From assembly GCF_021531695.1 (NCBI RefSeq), contig NZ_JADYUI010000006.1:1-64000 (forward strand): 64,000 nucleotides of DNA. Reading direction: 5' to 3'. Below the pieces are notes generated by a model, which saw nothing but the letters and a program-made list of their open reading frames with translations, had not been told where the DNA came from and did not search any database. Origin of the DNA: Roseburia hominis. Lineage in GTDB: Bacteria > Bacillota > Clostridia > Lachnospirales > Lachnospiraceae. A program made the translations under genes and the position numbers. This document shows, in pieces, positions 24,851-33,797 of the stretch. How positions within the stretch are numbered: position 1 is the stretch's first letter; each line of letters begins with the position of its first letter.

Positions 24851-25807
24851 TTATGAAATTTCTTCTTTTTGAAATGCAAGATTTAATCCCTCTGACAACG
24901 TATCACTAATCCTTCTTATTGATTCATCAATATCTTTCGGGGTCACAAACATCGCATTCAGATAAGGCGATAGCAGTTCCCGAAATAATTCATGCTTCTC
25001 CGCTTCCTCTAATGCACTTAAAGAATTTCCGATTTTTTTCAAATGTTCCGCCTCACTCATCGCACCAATCAAATTGCTCATCGTATCGCTTACAATCGTT
25101 GCAGCGTCCACTACCGTAGGAACTCCGATTGCAATAACCGGAATTCCAATACTCTCTTTGTTAATTCCATTCCGGTAATTTCCCACACCGGACCCCGGAT
25201 GAATACCCGCATCCGTAATCTGAATTGTCCGGTTTAAACGCTTTACGCTTCGCGCTGCCAACGCATCAATCACAAATAAATAGTCCGGTTTTGTTTCTTT
25301 TACGATTCCCTGTATGATTTCAAGGCTCTCCATTCCCGTCTGCGCCATAACTCCCGGAACAATGCCGCTGATTCTATTCGTATTCTTTTCCCCTAATGCA
25401 TATTTTCCAAATTCTTTTATCATATGTCTTGTGATCAATAAATGGTCCACCACATTAGGTCCCAGCGCATCCGGCGTCACCTCTCTGTTACCAAGCCCCG
25501 CTACCAGAATCGTACAGTCTTCCTTTTCCACAGGGAACAACTGTTTTATAATTCTTGCAAGCGTGGCAGAAATCTCTCTATGATATTCTTCATCATCCTC
25601 CATCATATTCGGAGCTTCTAAGGTAATATACGTCCCCTTCGGCTTTCCCATGATTTTCGCTCCATTTTCCGTTTCAATCACGACTTTTGAGATATGCATA
25701 TCACGCCCAGCATCCTCTTCTTCCAAAATAACTCCCTTTACCTCTACATTATCTTCCTCAAATTTTTCTCTTGCTTCCAATGCAAGGTCGGTTCTGATTT
25801 CATACAT
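24851..25807 (-). CDS. gpr: Spore germination protease GPR
   Basis: 318 aa. This endopeptidase degrades small acid-soluble spore proteins at germination (peptidase family A25). Signatures include IRTDLALEAREKF at the N-terminus, VAGLGNREVTPDALGP, and TGMESLEIIQGIV. The start at 25807 (MYEIRTDLA) follows a GGTGG ribosome site; a 16-residue longer frame exists. The preceding intergenic region is divergent with rpsT. Confidence 0.94.
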   Translation of the reverse strand: MYEIRTDLALEAREKFEEDNVEVKGVILEEEDAGRDMHISKVVIETENGAKIMGKPKGTYITLEAPNMMEDDEEYHREISATLARIIKQLFPVEKEDCTILVAGLGNREVTPDALGPNVVDHLLITRHMIKEFGKYALGEKNTNRISGIVPGVMAQTGMESLEIIQGIVKETKPDYLFVIDALAARSVKRLNRTIQITDAGIHPGSGVGNYRNGINKESIGIPVIAIGVPTVVDAATIVSDTMSNLIGAMSEAEHLKKIGNSLSALEEAEKHELFRELLSPYLNAMFVTPKDIDESIRRISDTLSEGLNLAFQKEEIS

Positions 25808-25873
25808 GACTTCCACCACCTGTATCTTTTCAATCTTTTTTAGTATTTTTTGCAAAAAAAGCGGAAATATGTA

Positions 25874-25902
25874 TTGACAGATTTTCTTTTAAAATCTATA
25901 AT
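25874..25902 (+). promoter_or_regulatory. Strong sigma-A promoter of rpsT
   Basis: Consensus TTGACA (25874-25879), a 17-bp spacer and consensus TATAAT (25897-25902). About 85 nt of leader precede the start codon. Confidence 0.9.
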
Positions 25903-25993
25903 ATCATAGTATGTTTACATTAAATCGTCCGTGTCCGGCTTTAATGTGTAACAGGTTCATTTTAGATTAGTTATTATATTGGAGGTGTACAGG

Positions 25994-26257
25994 TTGGCTA
26001 ACATTAAATCTGCTAAGAAAAGAATTTTAGTAAACGAGACAAAAGCTGCTAGAAACAAAGCTATTAAATCAAAAGTTAAAACATCCATTAAAAAAGTAGA
26101 AGCTGCTGTCAATGCAAAGGACAAAGCTGCTGCAACAGCTGCTTTAACAGTTGCAATCAGCGAAATCAACAAAGCTGCTTCTAAGGGTATTTACCATAAA
26201 AACAATTCTGCCAGAAAGATTTCCCGTTTAACAAAAGCTGTAAATAAAATCGCTTAA
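25994..26257 (+). CDS. rpsT: 30S ribosomal protein S20
   Basis: 87 aa, lysine/alanine rich, all helical, binding the 5' domain of 16S rRNA. The sequence starts (M)ANIKSAKKRILVNETKAARN. The start codon is TTG at 25994, with GGAGG eight bases upstream. A UUG start is also used by Escherichia coli rpsT, where it contributes to autoregulation. The only upstream ATG would add five residues lying inside the ribosome-binding region. The gene is on the + strand between leftward gpr and holA. Confidence 0.95.
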   Translation: MANIKSAKKRILVNETKAARNKAIKSKVKTSIKKVEAAVNAKDKAAATAALTVAISEINKAASKGIYHKNNSARKISRLTKAVNKIA

Positions 26258-26332
26258 TGTAACGGATTTTCCGGCATAATAAATAAGTTAGGAAGTATAT
26301 GCTGCATACTTTCTGATAACAGCAGAAAAAAG

Positions 26333-26360
26333 CATCCGTACCGTCATACGGATGTTTTTT
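26333..26360. terminator. Terminator of rpsT (and of convergent holA)
   Basis: CATCCGTA and TACGGATG form an 8-bp stem with a six-base loop, followed by T7 on the + strand and preceded by A-rich sequence, so it can act in both directions. Confidence 0.88.
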
Positions 26361-26365
26361 TGTAT

Positions 26366-27346
26366 CTATTTCTTACTATATTGTATCAAAAACATTTCTA
26401 CTGCAAGCTGATCCGCCATACGACCGGTTTTTACTGCTTCTTCTGCTGCTACTCCGTCTTCTAACGCCTGGCGAAGTTCCTTTCCCTGAAATGCTTTCGC
26501 CTGCACAAGATTTCTTCTGACTGCAAATTCAGGAATTCCCACTTTACTTGCAATTGTCTTATTATCAAAACCAAGCCCTCGCATTTCTTTTACCTGTAAC
26601 AGAATCTGAAACTGTCGTGTGATAAGAAATAAAATACGCATTGACGGCTCTTTTAATGCCAACAAGTCATAATATAAATCCAATGCTTTTTTCTGATTTT
26701 TCTCTGCAATAGCATTTACCATTTCAAATATCTTATTTTCCGTCCGTCCCACGCAGACAGCCTCTACATCGGAAGCTTCAATGATATCCCGCCCCATCGT
26801 ATAACAAATCAGCTTTTCTAATTCTTTATCAATATTCTCCATATCCGTTCCGGTCTTAGTCAAAAATAACTGCATGACCGGATTCGTAATCTTCCGGTTT
26901 TCTTTTTTTAATCGTCCCAAAATCCAACGAACCAGAATTTCATCTGTTTGTTTCTTAAATTCAACAACCGTTCCGTTTTTACCCACTGCCTTATACATTT
27001 TTGAACGTTTATCTACTTCGTCTTCTACAAACACCATACAGGTACTGTCCGGCATATCGGAAAGATAACCGGAAAGCTCCTCGCAGGCGTTTTTGAAAAA
27101 TCCGCTGTTCTCAAGCAGAATCAATCTACGTTCTGCAAAAAAAGGCAAAGTCTCCGCAAGATCAATGACTGCCTTTGGATTAATATCTTTCCCCGCAAAA
27201 GAAGAAAAATTCATCGTATCATCTTTTGCAACAACTGCCGCTTTTAACTTGTTCTTATACTGATGCTTCAGATAAGCTTCTTCCCCATACAAAAGATATA
27301 TCTTTTTAATTTGTCCGTTCTTAATATCTTCATCAATTGCTTTCAT
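26366..27346 (-). CDS. holA: DNA polymerase III subunit delta
   Basis: 326 aa clamp-loader subunit. The N-terminal AAA-like domain begins MKAIDEDIKNGQIKKIYLLY with GEEAYLKHQYKNKL, and the middle region has the family's LVRWILGRLKKENRKI. It opens the beta clamp during loading. Its position after comEC and beside rpsT-gpr-spoIIP matches the Bacillus comEC-holA-rpsT order. Confidence 0.93.
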   Translation of the reverse strand: MKAIDEDIKNGQIKKIYLLYGEEAYLKHQYKNKLKAAVVAKDDTMNFSSFAGKDINPKAVIDLAETLPFFAERRLILLENSGFFKNACEELSGYLSDMPDSTCMVFVEDEVDKRSKMYKAVGKNGTVVEFKKQTDEILVRWILGRLKKENRKITNPVMQLFLTKTGTDMENIDKELEKLICYTMGRDIIEASDVEAVCVGRTENKIFEMVNAIAEKNQKKALDLYYDLLALKEPSMRILFLITRQFQILLQVKEMRGLGFDNKTIASKVGIPEFAVRRNLVQAKAFQGKELRQALEDGVAAEEAVKTGRMADQLAVEMFLIQYSKK

Positions 27347-27435
27347 CTATATCAATGCCTTTCTTTTACACTTGAACTAAGTATAATAGAACTTGCCTGT
27401 AAATGCAACAACATGCCTGCCGGATAAGAGCCACT

Positions 27436-29730
27436 CTACCTGTTATGTATCCTTATACCGGTGTATTCCTTTTCCGGTAAAATTGTAATCTGCCCACAGT
27501 CCATCGTATAGTATAAGTTCTTTGAATTCTTTTTCATATGCAATACCGCCTCTTTTCCCGGATGCCCATAACGATTATTTTTTCCACAGGAAATAGCACT
27601 AATATCTGGTGATAACTTTTCTAAAAATTCTTCTGAATTCGAATATTTTGATCCATGATGCGCTGCTTTATAAAAGGAAACTTCCTGCAATCTATTTTCT
27701 TCTAACAGATATTGTTCTTCTTCGGACGAAATATCTCCGGTAAAAAGTGCTGAAAAATTTTTGCTTTCATACAATAAAACCATGGATCTTGCATTGATTT
27801 CTTCCTCCTTATAATCATCATCCGGAAACAGGCATGTTATCCGGCTTTTTTGAAATCGCATTTCATCCCCTGCATCTAAATATAAAATCGAAATCTTTTG
27901 TGCCTTTGCTTTTTCTAACAACACTTCATAATTTTCCTCCTTACAACAGCTTCTTGCAAAAACAAGGTGTTCCATCGGATACCCGGATTCTATCACCTCA
28001 CAAAGTCCACTGATATGATCACTGTCCGTATGGCTCACAAACCAATAGGAAATCTTAGCAATTCCCCTGTTTTTTAAGAATGGTAAAATCCGATAGGTTC
28101 CTACCCCGGATACGTCACTGCTTCCTCCATCAATAAACATGGAAACACAATCTGCCGTACAAAGATAAATACCATCTCCCTGCCCGACATCAAGCACATC
28201 AAGCCGTTCCTGTTTCGGTAATGGTTTTAACAAAACGAAAAGTAATGCCACAATTCCCACCGGTAATATTTTTCTTTTCTTCCATAACTTTAGAATAAGC
28301 AATACTAAAAACAATATTCCATAATAAAGAAATAAGCTGCTTTTTTCCATTGTACCTGTTACAAGATATGCATAGGGTAACCCGGAAAAAAGATATAATA
28401 CTTTTTCATAAAAACCTAAAATAAGCGTTGCCGGAAATAATCCTGCTTTTCCAAGAAACAGCCGGATACTTCCAAGCGCGCCTCCGAGAATCCCACTATA
28501 TAACACAACGTTCATCATAGGCAGTAAAAGCAGATTTAAAAGCATCCCGTACAGCGGTATTTCATAATAGAAAAGCCTGGTAAGCGGCAGCGTCATAAGC
28601 TGAATTCCAAGGCTTACCAAAATACTTCCCATCCATTTATGCCCCGGTTTTATCCATTTTATGAGATTTAGTCCAATCCCGATGACTCCAAACACCGCAA
28701 AAAAGGAAAACAAAAATCCCGCATGCTGTAATAATTTCGGATTTTCTAATAGCAGTAAAAATGCCGCAACCGCAAGTGCCGTCAAAGAATCATAGGCTCG
28801 TCCAAGACAGTTTGCCCAAAGCATCAGACAAAACATCAAAACAGCACGTTTGGTGGAAACGCCAAATCCACTCATTTCTGCAAATAAAATAACAAGCATG
28901 CCGCTACCAATGCCGGAGAATGCATAAGATATTCCTCTCTTTCTCAAAAAACGATATATCGTCATTCCAATCACTGAAATATGAAGTCCGGAAACACATA
29001 ATACATGAGAAAAACCATTTCTCTGATACATATTTTTTAAATCTTTTTCCAGCAAAGATTTATCTCCCAGCAACATTCCCGTAAGCACTCCGGCTTCTTT
29101 TTCCCCCATGCAGCTTAAAAATATCTTTTTTAAATGCTCCCTTACCTCAAAAAGTCCCTGTTTTACTCTGTTTTCTTTTCCATATACTCCAAGGATTGTT
29201 ACATCTTTTACCTTAAAATCGACATTTAAGGTCTGATAATATGCCCTTTCATCAAAATTTCCTTCATTTCCTGCCTCAGCAAATGGTGTTAAGGTTCCTT
29301 TTACTACAAGTGTTTTCCCTATGGGATATTCGTTTGAATCAACGCAGATAATAATAGAATTACAAGAATAAGTTGCAGATGTTGTCTGAAAAATACATCC
29401 TTTCAAAAAAATAAGCGTTTGATTTGTCTTTTGTTCAATTTGACTAATTTCTCCCTGGCATGTGATCTGTCTTTGCTCTTCGATGCAATCTTTATAACAG
29501 GCATTCCTGTTTCCATCCTGACAGGCAACAATATTTCCCAGCAAAAAAGCAGCCAGAAAACAGACGCTTCGCATAACTGCCAGTTTTCTTCTCCCCTTAA
29601 AAAGAAGTTCTGCCGTCATCTCTAAAATAAGAATAACGGCAAGACATAGAACTATTTTTTCTTTCCAAAGGAAAAAAGAAATCCCAAGCGCAAACGAAAC
29701 CGTCATCATACAAACCGGTCTTTTATTCAC
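27436..29730 (-). CDS. comEC: DNA uptake channel protein ComEC
   Basis: 764 aa. An N-terminal DUF4131 region (about 1-190) with membrane helices leads to the Competence domain (about 215-480) with GDKSLLEKDLKNMYQRNGFSH-type sequence and many helices. A C-terminal metallo-beta-lactamase-like domain (about 505-760) has SHTDSDHISG, the HxDxDH metal motif, and AAHHGSKYS. It forms the channel through which single-stranded DNA enters. It starts with GTG and overlaps the GerMN lipoprotein gene by 8 bp. The protein looks full length and intact. Confidence 0.94.
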   Translation of the reverse strand: MNKRPVCMMTVSFALGISFFLWKEKIVLCLAVILILEMTAELLFKGRRKLAVMRSVCFLAAFLLGNIVACQDGNRNACYKDCIEEQRQITCQGEISQIEQKTNQTLIFLKGCIFQTTSATYSCNSIIICVDSNEYPIGKTLVVKGTLTPFAEAGNEGNFDERAYYQTLNVDFKVKDVTILGVYGKENRVKQGLFEVREHLKKIFLSCMGEKEAGVLTGMLLGDKSLLEKDLKNMYQRNGFSHVLCVSGLHISVIGMTIYRFLRKRGISYAFSGIGSGMLVILFAEMSGFGVSTKRAVLMFCLMLWANCLGRAYDSLTALAVAAFLLLLENPKLLQHAGFLFSFFAVFGVIGIGLNLIKWIKPGHKWMGSILVSLGIQLMTLPLTRLFYYEIPLYGMLLNLLLLPMMNVVLYSGILGGALGSIRLFLGKAGLFPATLILGFYEKVLYLFSGLPYAYLVTGTMEKSSLFLYYGILFLVLLILKLWKKRKILPVGIVALLFVLLKPLPKQERLDVLDVGQGDGIYLCTADCVSMFIDGGSSDVSGVGTYRILPFLKNRGIAKISYWFVSHTDSDHISGLCEVIESGYPMEHLVFARSCCKEENYEVLLEKAKAQKISILYLDAGDEMRFQKSRITCLFPDDDYKEEEINARSMVLLYESKNFSALFTGDISSEEEQYLLEENRLQEVSFYKAAHHGSKYSNSEEFLEKLSPDISAISCGKNNRYGHPGKEAVLHMKKNSKNLYYTMDCGQITILPEKEYTGIRIHNR

Positions 29731-30661
29731 TTGTTTCCTCTTCTTCCTCCTTATTATTTACCTCAATATAATCAAGATTTCTGTCATACAACGTTCCAAA
29801 AGAAAATTCATCGCGATATTTTCCGCTTGTATCGCCATTCACCGCAATTTGAACTTTATTTACCGTTGGAAGTTCTGCCAGAGAATCTATAATTGAGTAC
29901 ATCACAATTGCTTCCTGTATCTCATAATTTTGATTTAAAAAGCCCTCATCAAAATTCACATAACAGATCCCATCCACCGTAGACACGCTTACCAGCTTTG
30001 TTCCTGTCGGGATGGTTGCACGGGCATTTTTACTTTTCGGCCCTTCCAGTAAGCGTTCCACAATCAGCTTCTCCACAGAAATATTACTGCTGTAATGAAC
30101 TGTCTGTGTTTCCTTTATCAAGCGGTTTCCCTCTGCATTTGAAAAGTAGAGTGTTACGGATGTCTCCTGAATAGCATTAATCTGTTCCCCCGGATTCTCC
30201 ACAAAACTTTCCTCTGTCATAACACCGACCACTGTCCCATTTTCATCCGTAAGCGGTGCTCCGTCCACATAAAATGATACACAGCTGACTCCCGGAGCCT
30301 GCATCATCGTCCGGACAACTGCTGCTCTGCACAATACCTCCGTCATGGCATCCATGCTATAATAACTATTGTCAAAATTTACAATGAGCTGCGTCTCTGA
30401 CATATTGTAACCTGTCACATTCACATCAGATGGAATCGCATTCGTATATTCGATACTGTCCGGAGCCGTTGTAAGCGTCTCGAACAATTCCTTTTCGATT
30501 TTTTCTTCCTCTTTTGCTGTTAGATCACAATCGGTTTCAACTATTTTTGTTCCTTCTTTATTAATATAATACGCATGATACCCTTCTGTATCATCCTGTT
30601 TATCTCCGCAACCGCACAATAGTAAAAGTAACAGCGGAAACACAAAGAATAATTTTTTCAC
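29723..30661 (-). CDS. GerMN-domain lipoprotein
   Basis: 312 aa. A signal peptide ends in a lipobox (LLCGC). Two GerMN (sporulation/germination, PF10646) repeats follow, about 50-150 and 165-290, each with a VxxGY/VNFDxxxYxxxxE-type core (for example LIVNFDNSYYS and CYVNFDEGFLN). The tail is acidic. It sits 12 bp after a sensor kinase gene and overlaps comEC. It resembles GerM of Bacillus in domain layout, but the neighbouring two-component genes recall LpqB, the GerMN lipoprotein partner of actinobacterial MtrB. Confidence 0.85.
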   Translation of the reverse strand: MKKLFFVFPLLLLLLCGCGDKQDDTEGYHAYYINKEGTKIVETDCDLTAKEEEKIEKELFETLTTAPDSIEYTNAIPSDVNVTGYNMSETQLIVNFDNSYYSMDAMTEVLCRAAVVRTMMQAPGVSCVSFYVDGAPLTDENGTVVGVMTEESFVENPGEQINAIQETSVTLYFSNAEGNRLIKETQTVHYSSNISVEKLIVERLLEGPKSKNARATIPTGTKLVSVSTVDGICYVNFDEGFLNQNYEIQEAIVMYSIIDSLAELPTVNKVQIAVNGDTSGKYRDEFSFGTLYDRNLDYIEVNNKEEEEETSE

Positions 30662-30673
30662 TGCTTTCTCCTC

Positions 30674-32101
30674 CTATGCGATATAATTTAACGGAATTCG
30701 AACATTAAATATCGTTCCTTCCCCTACGGTACTAAAAACTTTAATTGCACCACGATGCATAAGTACTGCATTTCTCGTGATGGCAAGTCCCAGTCCCGTT
30801 CCACCGATTTCCCTCGAATGAGATTTATCCACACGATAAAATCTCTCATAAATATGTTCTAAGGAATCCTCCGGTATTCCGATTCCAGAATCCGACACCT
30901 TCAGATAACAAAACTGATGATCTGCATTTAAAGAGACATGTACCCATCCTTCCGGCTTATTATACTTAATCCCGTTTTCAATCAGATTGGTAATGGCAAG
31001 CGTAATCTTTACCTCATCCACCTCTGCTGTCACGGGTCTGAAACTTTCTAACACCAGATCTACATGCTGTTTATCTGCAATCGGACGCAGACGCTTTAAT
31101 ATCTGCTCTAACAATTCATTCATATTAACAGATGAAATATTAAGTTCTCCTGCCGACTTATCCATCTTGACCAAAGAAAGTAAATCATTGATGATTTTCG
31201 TTTCCCGCTCGATTTCTCCACCAATGTCTGCCATAAATTCCTTATACAATTCAATCGGCACATCTTCCTGCCCATTCAGGGAATCCGCCAACACTTTCAT
31301 CGAAGTAAGCGGCGTTTTCAGCTCATGAGACACATTGGATACAAACTCCTGCCTGGAATCATCAAGTATTTTCATTCTGCCGGTTAATTCATTTAACTTT
31401 GTTGAAATATCCTGAAACTCTGAATAATCGTCAATCATAAGATTGCTGTCACCATAACCGGTCTGTATTTCTTCAATCGACTTTGACATTCTCCCAAATG
31501 GTTTGGTTAAATGAATGGCAAGAAATAAGGAAATCGCAAAAATTGCAATACTGCTAATGACCTCCATAATTAAAAGATTCTGCTTTAAATAGTCAGAATT
31601 TGCCACAATACTGTCCATCGAAACACTGACAAGCATGACTCCGATTACTTCATTGGTATCTGTGTTTGTCAATGGAATCGTCATCTCAATATAACGGTTT
31701 TCCGAATCATAATTAGAGACCTCTTTTCCCCTAAAGCTTTTCATCACTTCTTCGGAAATTATAGTCTTATTCTGATCCAGACCATAAGTATCTTTTACAA
31801 TGTGAAACATGTGATCAATAAGGATTACCCTGCCATCATAAATCATGGATAACTGCTCCAACTGGGCGGTAATCACTTCAGATGAGATATCATTCAGATA
31901 ATCGGATGCCACCATTTTATTCGCCAGAATCTTCGACTGGCTTAAAATGTCAATACTCTTATTCGAAACTGCCTTTTTCTCATAAGATTTTAACATTCCT
32001 GCTCTTAAAAGCATTCCTGGCAGAATCCCTAATATCATAAATATAATAATCAGCCTGAATCTAAGGCTCTTTAGAAATGTAATAATTCTTCTTTTTGTCA
32101 T
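30674..32101 (-). CDS. Sensor histidine kinase
   Basis: 475 aa, membrane-bound. Transmembrane helices at about 15-35 and 175-197 flank an extracellular sensor domain of about 140 residues. A HAMP region (about 198-247) precedes HisKA with the phospho-acceptor in NVSHELKTPL (H259). The HATPase has NLIENGIKYN, DSGIGIPE and GGTGLGLAI. It is of the PhoR/WalK/MtrB class. It lies 15 bp after its response regulator and just before the GerMN lipoprotein, so the three probably form one signalling unit. The signal is unknown. Confidence 0.92.
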   Translation of the reverse strand: MTKRRIITFLKSLRFRLIIIFMILGILPGMLLRAGMLKSYEKKAVSNKSIDILSQSKILANKMVASDYLNDISSEVITAQLEQLSMIYDGRVILIDHMFHIVKDTYGLDQNKTIISEEVMKSFRGKEVSNYDSENRYIEMTIPLTNTDTNEVIGVMLVSVSMDSIVANSDYLKQNLLIMEVISSIAIFAISLFLAIHLTKPFGRMSKSIEEIQTGYGDSNLMIDDYSEFQDISTKLNELTGRMKILDDSRQEFVSNVSHELKTPLTSMKVLADSLNGQEDVPIELYKEFMADIGGEIERETKIINDLLSLVKMDKSAGELNISSVNMNELLEQILKRLRPIADKQHVDLVLESFRPVTAEVDEVKITLAITNLIENGIKYNKPEGWVHVSLNADHQFCYLKVSDSGIGIPEDSLEHIYERFYRVDKSHSREIGGTGLGLAITRNAVLMHRGAIKVFSTVGEGTIFNVRIPLNYIA

Positions 32102-32116
32102 GACTGCTTCCTTCGG

Positions 32117-32806
32117 TTATCCCTGATAGTAGTAGCCTACGCCCCATTTCGTATGCACATACTTTGGTTCACTTGGATTTTTCTCAATTTTTTCCCGCAA
32201 ACGTCGTACATGTACATCAACCGTTCTTACATCACCGGGATACTCATATCCCCATACAATATTCAATAAATTCTCTCTACTGTATACTTTATTCGGATTT
32301 GTAACCAAAAGCTCCAGCAAATCAAATTCCTTTGCTGTCAGATTAATTTCCTTCCCAAGAATAAATAACCGCCTGCTCTCGCAATCCAGCTTAAGATCAC
32401 CGCTCTCGATTACTTTGGCGTTTTCTTCCTTTGGCTTACTGCCCGCTGTTCTTCGCATAATCGCCTTAATTCTTGCTTTGACTTCCAATATATTAAAGGG
32501 TTTTGTGATATAGTCATCTGCACCGTAATCCAGTCCTAAGATTTTATCCATATCATCCCCTTTGGCTGTCAGCATCACAATCGGAACATCCGAAAATCCC
32601 CGAATCTGCTGACATACCTCAAAGCCATCCATTTTAGGCAACATAATATCAAGAAGTATCATGTCATACTGATTCTCCGTCGCAAGCCTCAATGCTTCCT
32701 CTCCATCATAGGCACACTCTACTTCCATTCCATCCTGTTCCAAACTAAAACGGATTCCCTTTACAATTAATTTTTCATCATCTACTACAAGAACTTTTTT
32801 CGCCAT
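32117..32806 (-). CDS. OmpR-family response regulator
   Basis: 229 aa. The receiver domain (1-115) has the acidic pair VVDDEK, the phospho-acceptor D53 in LLDIMLPKMDG, and the conserved lysine in DYITKPFN. The C-terminal winged helix (about 130-228) contains DVRTVDVHVRRLREKI, close to WalR/MtrA-type recognition helices. It is the second gene of the comEA operon and precedes its kinase. Confidence 0.93.
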   Translation of the reverse strand: MAKKVLVVDDEKLIVKGIRFSLEQDGMEVECAYDGEEALRLATENQYDMILLDIMLPKMDGFEVCQQIRGFSDVPIVMLTAKGDDMDKILGLDYGADDYITKPFNILEVKARIKAIMRRTAGSKPKEENAKVIESGDLKLDCESRRLFILGKEINLTAKEFDLLELLVTNPNKVYSRENLLNIVWGYEYPGDVRTVDVHVRRLREKIEKNPSEPKYVHTKWGVGYYYQG

Positions 32807-32815
32807 TCTTCCACC

Positions 32816-33445
32816 TCAATTGACCGTTATACAATCTTTGATTTTCTCATAAACACCATCCTTGATGCCAGAGATATTCTTTAGTTCTTCTATTTTGGCA
32901 AATGAACCATGTTCTTCCCGATACGAAAGAATCGCCCCGGCTTTTGCCTCACCGATTCCCGGCAAAGTCATAAGCTCTGCCGCAGTCGCCGCATTCAAAT
33001 TGACCTTGCCATCCACGATACCGGACTCTGTCTTTTCTACCGATTCGCCATTGCCATCCGGAGTGTTATCTGACTGTAAAGCTTCCTCTTTTGTAAGGAT
33101 GTGTATCATCTGTCCATCTGTAATTTCCAGTGCCTGATTCAAACTAAAAGGAGCTGCCGTATCCAAAAAACCACCCGCTTTTTCTACTGCCTCATACACA
33201 CGACTCCCCGGTGCAAGCCGGTATACACCCGGTGCTGCCACTGCTCCACACACATAAACATAACAGTCCGCTTCTTCCTCTGTCTCGGTTTCTGCCGGTA
33301 AAGACATCACATCCTGTTCCTTCTCTGTTACTTGTTCTTCTGTATTTTCTGCCATAAGATACATTTCCTGTTTCTGTGCGCATCCCGTAAACAAAAAACA
33401 GATACCTGCAAGGAACAATCCTATATTCTTACTCATTTTTGACAT
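32816..33445 (-). CDS. comEA: ComEA-type DNA-binding protein, lipoprotein form
   Basis: 209 aa. A SLBB/BON-like domain (about 60-120: YVCGAVAAPGVYRL) precedes a linker and tandem helix-hairpin-helix motifs at the C-terminus (about 145-205: KVNLNAATAAELMTLPGIGE). This is the layout of the ComEA DNA receptor of the competence machinery. The N-terminus ends in a lipobox (FLFTGC) rather than the simple membrane anchor of Bacillus ComEA, so it is predicted to be lipid-anchored. The start at 33445 gives a nine-base spacing to GGAG. It is the first gene of the operon running to holA. Confidence 0.88.
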   Translation of the reverse strand: MSKMSKNIGLFLAGICFLFTGCAQKQEMYLMAENTEEQVTEKEQDVMSLPAETETEEEADCYVYVCGAVAAPGVYRLAPGSRVYEAVEKAGGFLDTAAPFSLNQALEITDGQMIHILTKEEALQSDNTPDGNGESVEKTESGIVDGKVNLNAATAAELMTLPGIGEAKAGAILSYREEHGSFAKIEELKNISGIKDGVYEKIKDCITVN

Positions 33446-33505
33446 AAACATTCACTCCTTTATAACTTGCATTATAAAAGAGTGTCTCATGTCTGACTAA
33501 CCTAT

Positions 33506-33534
33506 ATTTTAGCGAAAATTTCACATTCTGACAA
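33506..33534 (-). promoter_or_regulatory. Promoter of the comEA-TCS-gerMN-comEC-holA operon
   Basis: On the minus strand TTGTCA (33529-33534), a 17-bp spacer and TAAAAT (33506-33511). It lies only 61 bp from the end of the inverted-repeat element at 33596-33797. Confidence 0.65.
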
Positions 33535-33595
33535 GTAGATGTTTCTTAAATCTTTCGAAAGAGTTTTCACTTTTTTGTTTTTCCTTATTGTTTCA

Positions 33596-33797
33596 CCCGA
33601 ATTATTCACAGCCACCACACAGACAAGCCACAGACCAGCTACGCCTGCGTATCTGTCGCTGCTTCGCAGCTTTTTTGTCTGAGGCTGTGTGGTGGGTGAA
33701 TTCTATTCACTCGCCAAGTGAAATCATAAATTCGGCTTACAAGCAGGCTTGACACACGAATTACAGATTTCACTTGGCTACTTTGAATAATTCGGGT
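33596..33797. mobile_element. MITE-like inverted-repeat element, long copy
   Basis: 202 bp bounded by CCCGAATTATTCACAGC (33596-33612) and an inverted copy ending at 33797 with two differences. Inside are a large hairpin based on CCACCACACAG/CTGTGTGGTGG and another on CCAAGTGAAAT/ATTTCACTTGG. No open reading frame for a transposase is present. Its right end lies inside argD: the last eight argD codons (PELFKVAK) and the stop are element sequence. The 81-bp element at 59998-60078 matches both of its ends. Confidence 0.75.

Noticed and set aside
25841-25874. Possible sigma-G/F promoter before gpr (AATACTA with ACATA upstream)
   Set aside because: The -10-like box is good, but the spacing to the -35-like box is about 20 bp, longer than usual, so it is not supported well enough.
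33596-33797. CRISPR or REP-type array
   Set aside because: There are no regularly spaced direct repeats. The structure is inverted-repeat ends with internal hairpins, and only one other copy is in the window.
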